Below, piece by piece: positions 41,317-48,834 of a stretch of 64,000 nucleotides of DNA. Source of the DNA: Fervidibacter sinensis (GTDB lineage: Bacteria; Armatimonadota; Fervidibacteria; Fervidibacterales; Fervidibacteraceae). How positions within the stretch are numbered: the first letter of the stretch is position 1; each line of letters opens with the position of its first letter. The DNA lies in NCBI GenBank assembly GCA_032161045.1, contig JAVHTH010000003.1; one strand, written 5' to 3'. The translations under genes and the position numbers were made by a program. Under the pieces are notes generated by a model. That model did not search any database. It worked only from the letters and a program-made list of their open reading frames with translations, and had not been told where the DNA came from.

Positions 41317-42117
41317 ATGCAAATTTCGTGGCGAATTCAGTTTTGGGAACCTGTCATAGTTCTGGTTTGGCGGGAGTTGCGAATCCGATACAAAAGGACA
41401 ATTTTCGGATTTTTCTGGTCGCTTGTGCCTCCAGTCGCTCAGGCTTTCATCTGGCTGATTGTCGTTGAAAAGATTTTCCGATACGACATCCCAAACTATT
41501 CCGCCTACTTGCTCTGCAGCGCTTTTGCTTGGCAGTTCGTTCAAAACGCGTTGTTGGACGGCTGCTCAGTGATGCTCTTCCATATGCCCCTCGTCAAAGC
41601 CTTCCCCATGAGACGGGAAATTTTACCCGTCGCATCCGTAGCAAGCAACCTCGTTCACTTCTTACTCGCTCTCGTCGTCCTTTTTGTTTACCTTCAAGTT
41701 TTGCGCGTCCCAATCCGTCCCCAATGGCTACTTCTGCCGGTCGTTTTAGCGGGTTTGATCGCGTTGGTTTTGGGGCTTGTCCTCGCCCTCTCTTGCCTGA
41801 CGGTTTTCTACCTTGACTTGAAGTTCATCCTTGACAGTTTTGTGCTCAGGTTGCTGTTCTTCGCTTGCCCGGTTTTCTACTTCGTTGAGATGGTGCCCGA
41901 GCATTGGTATCATGCTTATATGCTCAACCCATTTGCTGTTTACTTGACCGAACTGCGTCAAATTTTGCTGCCGCCAGTTCAGTTGCCGGACGGAAGACCG
42001 GCGTTGCCTTTTGACTGGCTCCACTTCGGGATTGCCCTGTTGATTTCCGCTTTGACGCTGCTAATTGGTTGGTTGATCTTCCGCAGGTATCAACATCAAC
42101 TGGCGGAGTGGTTATGA
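41317..42117 (+). CDS. ABC-2 type permease, polysaccharide-export (TagG/Wzm) family
   Basis: 266 residues with six membrane segments. The N terminus LVWRELRIRYKRTIFGFFWS followed by LVPPVAQAFIWLIVVEKIF is the signature of polysaccharide/polyol-phosphate exporters of the TagG/RfbD/Wzm group, and the C-terminal YMLNPFAVYLTELRQILLPP supports it. Such permeases pair with an ATPase (TagH/Wzt) to flip lipid-linked polymers. No ATPase or polymer-synthesis gene is next to it, so it is an orphan here. CGGAGGTG precedes the ATG. It converges with gspK, whose stop lies 5 bases away. Confidence 0.88.
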   Translation: MQISWRIQFWEPVIVLVWRELRIRYKRTIFGFFWSLVPPVAQAFIWLIVVEKIFRYDIPNYSAYLLCSAFAWQFVQNALLDGCSVMLFHMPLVKAFPMRREILPVASVASNLVHFLLALVVLFVYLQVLRVPIRPQWLLLPVVLAGLIALVLGLVLALSCLTVFYLDLKFILDSFVLRLLFFACPVFYFVEMVPEHWYHAYMLNPFAVYLTELRQILLPPVQLPDGRPALPFDWLHFGIALLISALTLLIGWLIFRRYQHQLAEWL

Positions 42118-42121
42118 AGTC

Positions 42122-43831
42122 TCATCGTTCCTTCCACGACCTGACAACAAATTGGACTGTGAGCGAAGATTGGTCGCTTGAGAGTGCCGCGCTTTCCGTA
42201 GCAGTCCGAACGATTTGCCGCTCAACTATGGCGTCAATCAAGTGCACAACCCTTTGGTTGCCGATGATGCCTGCAGATCGGATTCGGAAAGTTCCGCTCT
42301 TGACACAAACTCGTGAGACCAATTGTTGCAACTCCGATTGCGTCAGCGATGCGAGGTAAAGCAACTCACCGACGGATGTAAAGCCACCGTTTTGCTCCCG
42401 ATAGGCGAGGATTTCCTCAACGGCTGCAGGGTTATTTGGCAACAATGCAGTCAATACTTCTGCCGGCGCTGTATTGATGTTAACTAACCCGTAAAGGACA
42501 GGTTGGTCTGTCGTGGTTATTCGTTCCCAAATTGCAATGAGTTTTTCCGTTGGCAAAACCCGTCGCAAATCCAAAGGTGAGCGAATTTGGCGGCGCTGTT
42601 GTTGACCGGTTTGACCACTCGTTGGTCGCTGTCCAGCCCCACCTGTGCTGGGTGCCTGTTGCTGTGTGCCAAAAAAATCTGGACGAGTTCCGCCCTGCTG
42701 CTGTTGCTGGACCGCTTCCGCTGGAACTCCACGAGAGGGTCTCATGGTTCCACCTGTTGACGGAAATTGGGGACGCGTTTGCGACGGCTGTTGGAAACCC
42801 GGTTGTGACGGACGAGTTTGAGAGGGCTGTTGTGGTCTTTGAAAGCCCGGCTGCTGCGTCCCCGGTTGTGTCGGTCGCGTTTGTGATGGTTGCTGAGGAC
42901 GCTGGAAACTTGGTTGCTGGGGGCGTTGGAAGCCTGGCTGTTGTGGTCGTTCAAACCCTGGCTGTTGAGGTCGCTCAAACCCGGGTTGAGGAGGTCCGCC
43001 TACACCGGGCTGCCCACCTAAAGGCGGAGCAGGTTGCCCGGGCTGTTGACCTGCAGAAGGTTGTTGCTGTTGGGTTCCGTCACGGTATCGCAAGATCGCG
43101 TCAATCTCTTGCTCGGTTAAAATGTCTCCCAGCGCTTCCAACAATTGTTCGCGAGTTGCCGTGTTTATGTTCACTCGCGGCAATCCGTTTTCATCAACAT
43201 TGGGAACGGCTGAATAGACAGTGACCAACTCTGTCAATGGCGGGATGCCCAAATTGGGGTCACCGTAAAAGATGTCCTTTGTGATGCCGCGAACGAGCAA
43301 CAACTCAAAGGGGCTGTCAAAAGGTGCGTTTTTCGCGTGATAAGGCTGCTCCAAATTCAGGTAGTAGTCGCTCTCCGCTCCCAAAAGTTGTGGTTCATCG
43401 TCGGAGTCGCGCCAGTCAATTATCGCATCCGCAATTTCTTCCGCTTGAACGCTATCGCCAGTTATCTGCGTGAAGAAGGCAACAAGGGTGTCGCGGTCGG
43501 CAGTGTTGATATTCAACTTCCCTGTTTCATCTGTGACGCGGACAATGAAAATGCCATCTTCAAATTCCCATCCCTCATTATCGGAGCGCAACTCCGACCA
43601 TGTTTCCAAATACCCGTCAACGCCCGGGTTGTCTATTGAAAGTTCCGACAATGCTCGTTGTAGTCCCGCATAAGCGAGGTAGCGCGCTCGGGTTCTGTCA
43701 GCAAATTCAGCAGCGACATTCAATTCGCCGCGAACTGAAAAAGCAATGCCTGCAGCCAAGATAGCCAAGAGCACCATAATCCCGAGCACGAGCACTAAAG
43801 CGAAACCGTTCCTGATGCCCTTTCGTTTCAT
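42122..43831 (-). CDS. gspK: Type II secretion minor pseudopilin GspK
   Basis: 569 residues. It has the N-terminal prepilin-like helix NGFALVLVLGIMVLLAILAA, then the GspK core (RTRARYLAYAGLQRALSELS, VRVTDETGKLNINTADRDTL, DAIIDWRDSDDEPQLLGAES). A Gln/Pro-rich stretch of about 150 residues (about 255-405, repeats of the type PQQPGFQRP) splits it from a second SAM/helix-hairpin-helix part (GLVNINTAPAEVLTALLPNN). GspK caps the pseudopilus tip with GspI and GspJ. Normal GspK is about 320 residues, so the insert explains the extra length. It overlaps gspJ by 4 bases. Confidence 0.88.
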   Translation of the reverse strand: MKRKGIRNGFALVLVLGIMVLLAILAAGIAFSVRGELNVAAEFADRTRARYLAYAGLQRALSELSIDNPGVDGYLETWSELRSDNEGWEFEDGIFIVRVTDETGKLNINTADRDTLVAFFTQITGDSVQAEEIADAIIDWRDSDDEPQLLGAESDYYLNLEQPYHAKNAPFDSPFELLLVRGITKDIFYGDPNLGIPPLTELVTVYSAVPNVDENGLPRVNINTATREQLLEALGDILTEQEIDAILRYRDGTQQQQPSAGQQPGQPAPPLGGQPGVGGPPQPGFERPQQPGFERPQQPGFQRPQQPSFQRPQQPSQTRPTQPGTQQPGFQRPQQPSQTRPSQPGFQQPSQTRPQFPSTGGTMRPSRGVPAEAVQQQQQGGTRPDFFGTQQQAPSTGGAGQRPTSGQTGQQQRRQIRSPLDLRRVLPTEKLIAIWERITTTDQPVLYGLVNINTAPAEVLTALLPNNPAAVEEILAYREQNGGFTSVGELLYLASLTQSELQQLVSRVCVKSGTFRIRSAGIIGNQRVVHLIDAIVERQIVRTATESAALSSDQSSLTVQFVVRSWKER

Positions 43832-44904
43832 CTCCGACCACCCCCCTGCTGGGGGCGAGTGCCAATGCCCGGACGCTGTTGAGGCATTTGCTGAATTTGA
43901 GGCGGCGAAATTGATGGTCGCTGAGTTGTTGTGCCCATTTGTGCACCTGAAGGGCGTTGGGATGGAATTTGCACAGGTGGAAGTTGAGGAACCGGCGTCG
44001 TCGGTCTTGTGCTCGGTTGGGTTTGTTGAGCACCGGGTGCTGGGAACTGGGCACTTGGGGTTTGTGGCTGTTGAGCCTCAAAACCAAACGGTGAAGTTTG
44101 CGCAGTTTGCTGTTGCTGCTGTTGAACAGAGGGATCCGGATATGACCGAACGCGAATGGGAACGGTTGTGGTCAGCCATTCAACAAAGGAAATTGCTGTT
44201 CGGTCCCTCTCCAGTTGAGCCAAAAACTCGTCGCAGGGCGACGGCGCAATGCCGATAGTGATTTCCACAAGCGGCGGCAAAACATCTGTGTAATCCCAAG
44301 TATCAAGCCACTGACCAACATCAGGGTCGTAGAAGCGAAAGTTGAGCGAAACAATTCTGTCAGACAAAATTTCTGCTCGCATCTGTTCAATAACATCTTC
44401 GGGCAACAAACCCGGCAATGTCCCGACCGAACGAACCAAACCTTGCTCAGGGGTTTGCGGGTCAGTGTCAATGTAGTATGCGACCTCAATTGTATCGGCT
44501 TGCGGGGAATTGCTTCTGCGAGGGTCAGCATTTGCGGTCGTGAACCTCAATGTGTCAATGTCAAGCCCAGAGCGGGCATCAAAGGCGTCTTCATGGTAGA
44601 AGGTCAAAACCGAAATCGCTGTCCCTGAAAGCGTCCCTACTTCGGAACTGCCAAATTCCGTCGGCGCCGTTAAAGTTGTTTGAGCCTCATCTATGACAAC
44701 AGGAAGTGGCAAAGCACTTGACAATTCTGAAGCGAGACGCTGCAACACTATTCGTCCCGTTTGGTTCATTTCGCTCGTTCGGTTGATGCTTTGCTCAGTG
44801 TCCCTTACGGTTCGGATAAGCCCGCCAACGGATAGTCCGATGAAAAGCAACAAAACCATCACAACAACAAGTTCAACGAGAGTCAAGCCCCGCCGCTTGC
44901 TCAT
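43828..44904 (-). CDS. gspJ: Type II secretion minor pseudopilin GspJ
   Basis: 358 residues from ATG at 44904, directly after AAGGAGGTGGAGGG; the frame is open further upstream, but that part lies inside gspI. It starts MSKRRGLTLVELVVVMVLLL, a prepilin leader of five residues. The GspJ-type globular domain has NQTGRIVLQRLASELSSALP and LTFYHEDAFDARSGLDIDTL. The last about 110 residues are Gln/Pro/Thr-rich and low in complexity. It is a minor pseudopilin of the tip complex. ATGA overlaps join it to gspI upstream and gspK downstream. Confidence 0.85.
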   Translation of the reverse strand: MSKRRGLTLVELVVVMVLLLFIGLSVGGLIRTVRDTEQSINRTSEMNQTGRIVLQRLASELSSALPLPVVIDEAQTTLTAPTEFGSSEVGTLSGTAISVLTFYHEDAFDARSGLDIDTLRFTTANADPRRSNSPQADTIEVAYYIDTDPQTPEQGLVRSVGTLPGLLPEDVIEQMRAEILSDRIVSLNFRFYDPDVGQWLDTWDYTDVLPPLVEITIGIAPSPCDEFLAQLERDRTAISFVEWLTTTVPIRVRSYPDPSVQQQQQQTAQTSPFGFEAQQPQTPSAQFPAPGAQQTQPSTRPTTPVPQLPPVQIPSQRPSGAQMGTTTQRPSISPPQIQQMPQQRPGIGTRPQQGGGRR

Positions 44905-45419
44905 TGCCCTCCACCTCCTTGAGTCGGGAATCCGGTCATGCCGGAGAAATCGCTGAAAGTGCTTGCAGCCTGTTGATTTGTCGCTTCTTGCGGGTGAAGC
45001 AGAGGCACTGACGCTTTGAGCGTTTCCACTTGAACGCTTCGGATTTGCCCTCTGTCTGTCCACTCCACGACGACGGTTATGTGGAGCAAATTTGTTCCCA
45101 CTTCAGATATGCTGTCACCGACTTCGTTGATTTGCGCCCGCCAGCGAAATTGTGGATAAGCATCGCCGAAATCACCCTCGGCTTCACCAGCCGTTAACTC
45201 CGATTGGGATAGCAACTCCTCAAGTTTCTGCTGAGCGAGAACCGTTGCCGTTGTTTTATCCTTTGCGTATCTTGCATTCAAAGCGCTTTGGCTGACGAGT
45301 TCCAAAATGGCGGTAACGCCGATGACCAAAATCAAAAACGCAACCACTAACTCCACGAGGGTGAAACCTTTCCTGATGCGCGATGCGCGATGCGTGATGA
45401 GCGATTGTCCGAGAGGCAT
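44901..45419 (-). CDS. gspI: Type II secretion minor pseudopilin GspI / PilV-like
   Basis: 172 residues from ATG at 45419 (GAGGTGA 5 bases upstream). The leader ASRIRKG is followed by FTLVELVVAFLILVIGVTAI, the prepilin helix, and LAQQKLEELLSQSEL, typical of GspI/PilV. The C-terminal part (EWTDRGQIRSVQVETLKAS) matches the T2SSI domain. The leader is encoded by a short GCATCGC tandem repeat. It lies between gspH and gspJ and overlaps gspJ by 4 bases. Confidence 0.85.
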   Translation of the reverse strand: MPLGQSLITHRASRIRKGFTLVELVVAFLILVIGVTAILELVSQSALNARYAKDKTTATVLAQQKLEELLSQSELTAGEAEGDFGDAYPQFRWRAQINEVGDSISEVGTNLLHITVVVEWTDRGQIRSVQVETLKASVPLLHPQEATNQQAASTFSDFSGMTGFPTQGGGGQ

Positions 45420-45424
45420 CTCGT

Positions 45425-46150
45425 TCACCTCTGGCGCTCCGCCAGTTCTTCACCGGAAAGTTCTCGCAATTGGATACTGCCTGTCAACGGGGCAACTTCC
45501 AACACGATGGCAAGCCGGTCGTTTGACACGACAATGCTTGCTCCCGAAGTCGTCCCATCTGGATAGAAGGCGACCATGTTAACTTCCTCGCCCGACTCAA
45601 GGTCTTGTATAGACGAAACTTCAACCCCTTCTGGCAACTTCCGTTCCCGCCCCATTGGTGACGGGTCAACAGCGAATTGCTCTGGGTCAAGGGTTTCCAA
45701 GCGTTCACCCGAAAGTTTCCACCAATCTTCGTCGGTCAGTTCAATGTCGGCACTGGGGATTGTGGATTGGAGACCAGTGACAGAACGGCGTTCAAGGATG
45801 TCAGCAGGGAGCAAGACCGCTACCGAGTTTTGCTCTCGGTCAAAAGAAACGAGCACTGGGCGACCGAGTGAAAGGGCTTTTGCGTGGGCGTATCTCAAAA
45901 CTGCAACGACCTGTTGTGCTGCCGTCCGAACTTGTGAACTTTTTGTCACCGAAACGAACGAAGGGGCAGCAATGAAAGCAAGCAAAACCAAAAGCGTCAT
46001 GACCACAACCAGTTCAATTAAAGTCAAGCCTCTCGTGCGTGCAATTGTGTAAGCGTGCGAGCGTGTGAGCGTGCATGCGTGTAGGCGTGCAAGCGTGCAA
46101 GCGTGTGAGCGTGCATGCGTTTTGGTATGACGCTCACTCCACCACGACAT
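45425..46150 (-). CDS. gspH: Type II secretion pseudopilin GspH
   Basis: About 241 residues. Prepilin signature RGLTLIELVVVMTLLVLLAF, then the GspH pattern VRTAAQQVVAVLRYAHAKAL and PVLVSFDREQNSVAVLL, ending MVAFYPDGTTSGASIVVS. The leader before the cleavage site is unusually long, about 38 residues, and consists of repeated HACTLARLHACT-like blocks encoded by a DNA repeat at 46051-46120. The start is uncertain: ATG at 46150 or 46153, overlapping the 3' end of gspG; no other start codon lies between there and the prepilin motif. Confidence 0.75.
   Translation of the reverse strand: MSWWSERHTKTHARSHACTLARLHACTLTRSHAYTIARTRGLTLIELVVVMTLLVLLAFIAAPSFVSVTKSSQVRTAAQQVVAVLRYAHAKALSLGRPVLVSFDREQNSVAVLLPADILERRSVTGLQSTIPSADIELTDEDWWKLSGERLETLDPEQFAVDPSPMGRERKLPEGVEVSSIQDLESGEEVNMVAFYPDGTTSGASIVVSNDRLAIVLEVAPLTGSIQLRELSGEELAERQR
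46051..46120. repeat. Tandem repeat in the gspH leader
   Basis: A 30-base unit occurs at 46051-46080 and 46091-46120 with one mismatch (period 40). The last 20 bases of each, GCGTGTGAGCGTGCATGCGT, are identical, and shorter GCGTGCAA copies fill the space. It is translated as part of the prepilin leader. Confidence 0.8.
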
Positions 46151-46541
46151 CATCCTCGGTATTCGGTTGTCCGTCTTTGCCGGCAGAAAACAGCACAAAT
46201 TCCTCACCGTCGCTTTCATAGATGTAGGGGTTGCCCCAAGGGTCAATAGGCACTTGCCGTTGTTTGAGGTAAGGACCGTTCCAACCTCTAACACCAGCGG
46301 GGGGCGAAATCAGCGCTTCCAAACCTTGCTCGGTTGTCGGGTAAGAGCCAGTGTCAAGTTTGTAGTGGTCAAGGGCGTTTTCAATTGCCTTGATGTCCAT
46401 GACGGCTTTAGTTCGCCGACCATCTTCAATTCGCCTGATGACGACCGTTGTGGCGATTGAAGCCAGCAGCACCAAAATCACCATCACGACAACAAGTTCA
46501 ACGAGCGTCAAGCCTTTCCTGCGTTTTCGCTTGATTTGCAT
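46134..46541 (-). CDS. gspG: Type II secretion major pseudopilin GspG
   Basis: 135 residues from ATG at 46541 (GGAGGTG 9 bases upstream). KRRKG-LTLVELVVVMVILVLLASI is the cleaved prepilin helix. The GspG diagnostic region is present: AIENALDHYKLDTGSYPTTE, QGLEALISPP, GPYLKQ, VPIDPWGNPYIYESDGEEFV, and the C-terminal calcium-site part SAGKDGQPNTEDDV. It forms the shaft of the periplasmic pseudopilus that pushes folded proteins through the secretin. It lies upstream of gspH with a short overlap. Confidence 0.95.
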   Translation of the reverse strand: MQIKRKRRKGLTLVELVVVMVILVLLASIATTVVIRRIEDGRRTKAVMDIKAIENALDHYKLDTGSYPTTEQGLEALISPPAGVRGWNGPYLKQRQVPIDPWGNPYIYESDGEEFVLFSAGKDGQPNTEDDVVVE

Positions 46542-46616
46542 TTTTCTTTGCACCTCCGTTCTGCGTTTGCCAGAAATTTGGACGCAATTGGTGGCTTCAG
46601 GGATGTCATCTGCTTC

Positions 46617-47594
46617 TCAATCTTGCATGTCGTCGGGAAGTTCGTAAACCTCAATTCCTGCCTCTTGGGCGAACCTAAGAGCGTTGTCGTCAACAAAGGG
46701 TGATATTATCACCTTCTTCGTCACTGTCCGCTTGAGAACCTGCTCCGCAAATTTGAGTTTGCGTAAAAACACAGCGACATCACTTTTGCTGACCGATGCC
46801 CTTATCTCGGCAGCAATGACTTTGTCGTTACGGATAAGCAGGTCAATTTCAACTTGGTCAGGGCGACCGAAGACGATTCCTTCATCATCTTGCACGATGA
46901 ACCTCTCCACAGCATATCCTAACGGGGTGAGCAACCTATACATAGCCTCGCGGAATGTTGCTTCGCTTTCCATCCCCCATCGCCGTCCCAAAGCCCCAAT
47001 TCTCGCCTCAAGTCGCCAAATTGCTCGCTTCTGGTCATCAAGCATTTGGTCATGCCGCTTCTGACCCTCCCGCAACTCTATCAAAAGTTCACTGTGTTGC
47101 TTGAGGATTTCGCTATGCTCTTGCAGAATTCGGCTGTGTTCTTGAAGGATTTGACTGTGCTCCTGCAAAATTCGGCTATGCTCTTGCAAGAGGCGCCCCT
47201 GTTCAGCCAGTTGCTCTTGCATTGCCTTTATGGCTTGACTGTGTTCACGCAGAGTTAGGCTGTGCTCACGCAAAATCTCTGTGTGCTCTTTTAGGGCTGC
47301 ACCGTGTTCTCGTAAAATTCGGCTGTGTTCGGCTTGTTGGCTTAGGATTTCTTGAAGGGTTTGTTGCATCTCTCTCGTTGTTCGCTGCAACTCTTCGGTT
47401 GAGCGCTGCAACGAATTTTGACCTTCGGCGAGTCTTTCAAGGGCTTCTACCACTTTGTGCCATTCGTCCTTGCGGACAAAAACATCCGACAACACGCTCT
47501 CAAGCGTGTCACGAAGTTCAGGATGCTCCTTGAGCCATTTTGGCAATTCAGATGTCAACCATTGACGCAACTCATCAAGGGTTTGGGGCATCAT
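46617..47594 (-). CDS. Coiled-coil protein with PD-(D/E)xK nuclease-like C terminus (DUF3782-like)
   Basis: 325 residues. Residues about 55-180 are a long coiled coil built on heptads of the type LQEHSRI and LREHSQA. Residues about 195-320 look like the restriction-endonuclease-like fold of DUF3782 proteins: MESEATFREAMYRLLTPLGY, then VEIDLLIRNDKVIAAEIRAS, where D and E-x-R stand for the D...ExK active site with Arg replacing Lys. Thermophiles often carry several copies; function is unknown. It sits between gspF and gspG in a secretion operon, where no nuclease is expected. Confidence 0.75.
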   Translation of the reverse strand: MMPQTLDELRQWLTSELPKWLKEHPELRDTLESVLSDVFVRKDEWHKVVEALERLAEGQNSLQRSTEELQRTTREMQQTLQEILSQQAEHSRILREHGAALKEHTEILREHSLTLREHSQAIKAMQEQLAEQGRLLQEHSRILQEHSQILQEHSRILQEHSEILKQHSELLIELREGQKRHDQMLDDQKRAIWRLEARIGALGRRWGMESEATFREAMYRLLTPLGYAVERFIVQDDEGIVFGRPDQVEIDLLIRNDKVIAAEIRASVSKSDVAVFLRKLKFAEQVLKRTVTKKVIISPFVDDNALRFAQEAGIEVYELPDDMQD

Positions 47595-47630
47595 CGCAAT
47601 TCACCACTGAAAATTTTGGCACTTTGCTAA

Positions 47631-48731
47631 TCAGCGCACAAGTGTGTTCAACTGGAAGACTGCCATCAGCAAGGAGATGATGACGAAGCCAACGACCAAA
47701 CCGAGCATCAAGATGAGTGCGGGTTCAAGGAGAGAGATGAGTGCTTTCAAACTGCTGTCAACTTCAAGGTCAAGGGTATCAGCGACAGTTGTCAGCGATT
47801 GAGGTAAGTTACCTGCTTCTTCGCCGACAGCAACGAGCCTTGTGAAGAGCGGAGGGAAGACCCCGCTTCTGCGCAAATGGTCGGCAACCCTTTCACCCTC
47901 ACGAACTCGCTGCCTGACTTCATCCAAAGCATGTGCCAAAACCTCGTTCCCTACAACATCCCTTGCAACCTCCAACGCCTCAAGCACAGGCACCCCACCC
48001 ATGAGCAGGACCGACAAAGCCCTCGCCAATCGTCCAATGGCTGCCTTCAAATGCAATTTGCCGAAAAGCGGTAGTCTCAACTTCCAAGCATCGGTGACCA
48101 ATTTGCCTCGCGGTGTTCTCCGAGCAATGCGGTAAGCGTAAATAAGCGCAGCGACGCTCAAAACAATAGCCCACCACCACTTGACAATGAAACCAGAAAC
48201 AGCAAGCAAGATTTGAGTTGGCAGAGGCAGCGCTTGTCCCATTTCAGCAAACAACGCTGCATAACGAGGAACAAGGAAAACAAGCAAAAAAGTCAACGCC
48301 GCAATCATCACGATCGTTAGCAGGATAGGGTAGGCGAGGGCTGAACGAATTTGAGTCCTTCGGTTTTGCTCTCGTTCCATATAGTCAGCGAGCCAATTGA
48401 GAACCCTTGGCAATTCTCCGCTGGCTTCACCTGCCCTGACAATGCTGACATAAAGGGGTGAGAACAAGCGGGGATGCTTCTCAAGGGCTTCAGCGAAAGT
48501 TCCACCGCTTCGCAACTCCTCGCGAATTTGCTGCAGCGCCGTCACGAGGGTTTCATTTTCGGTATGTTCAATTAGCGCCTCAATTGACTGCATCAAAGTC
48601 AATCCACCGCCGACCAAACTCGCAAGTTGCCTCGTCATGATTGTCAAATCTTGGAAACTGACCCATCGGCGCAACCTGCGCCGGGTCGGTTGGGTTGCAA
48701 CTGTTTGCTGTTGTTGGGTGATAGGAAACAT
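47631..48731 (-). CDS. gspF: Type II secretion inner-membrane protein GspF
   Basis: 366 residues with the two T2SSF domains: first ARQ-like start (LTIMTRQLASLVGGGLTLMQ, LFSPLYVSIVRAGEASGELP, VLNWLADYMEREQNRRTQIR), then the second (LHLKAAIGRLARALSVLLMG, VFPPLFTRLVAVGEEAGNLP). Membrane segments are near 145, 195 and the C terminus (LMLGLVVGFVIISLLMAVFQ). It is the polytopic platform protein of the secretion machine. The N-terminal extension is shorter than in classical GspF. The ribosome site (AAAGG) abuts the ATG, so initiation may be coupled to gspE, 103 bases upstream. Confidence 0.93.
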   Translation of the reverse strand: MFPITQQQQTVATQPTRRRLRRWVSFQDLTIMTRQLASLVGGGLTLMQSIEALIEHTENETLVTALQQIREELRSGGTFAEALEKHPRLFSPLYVSIVRAGEASGELPRVLNWLADYMEREQNRRTQIRSALAYPILLTIVMIAALTFLLVFLVPRYAALFAEMGQALPLPTQILLAVSGFIVKWWWAIVLSVAALIYAYRIARRTPRGKLVTDAWKLRLPLFGKLHLKAAIGRLARALSVLLMGGVPVLEALEVARDVVGNEVLAHALDEVRQRVREGERVADHLRRSGVFPPLFTRLVAVGEEAGNLPQSLTTVADTLDLEVDSSLKALISLLEPALILMLGLVVGFVIISLLMAVFQLNTLVR

Positions 48732-48763
48732 CCTTTCGCACCCCCGTGTTCAAAAACTCGGAG

Positions 48764-48783
48764 AGTTCGGCTCCTGCCGAACT
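48764..48783. other. Intra-operon hairpin between gspE and gspF
   Basis: A perfect 8-bp stem AGTTCGGC-TCCT-GCCGAACT in the 103-base gap. On the minus strand TTTTT follows after about 9 bases, so it could attenuate transcription or define an RNA end. Its core CGGCTCCTGCCG resembles the left hairpin at 5158-5171. Confidence 0.5.
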
Positions 48784-48834
48784 GAAAATTGGCATGCTAA
48801 CGGGCGTGCACTCTGAACAGGAGCAGCACTGGCT

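Noticed and set aside
40589..41359. 256-codon plus-strand open frame opposite the MacB-like gene
   Set aside because: It is antisense to a well-supported permease and runs into the start of the ABC-2 permease in another frame; no family features.
47080..47290. Regular repeats that could suggest a CRISPR-like or minisatellite array
   Set aside because: The periodicity is the codon pattern of coiled-coil heptads (EHSxIL) within a continuous reading frame; there are no unique spacers.
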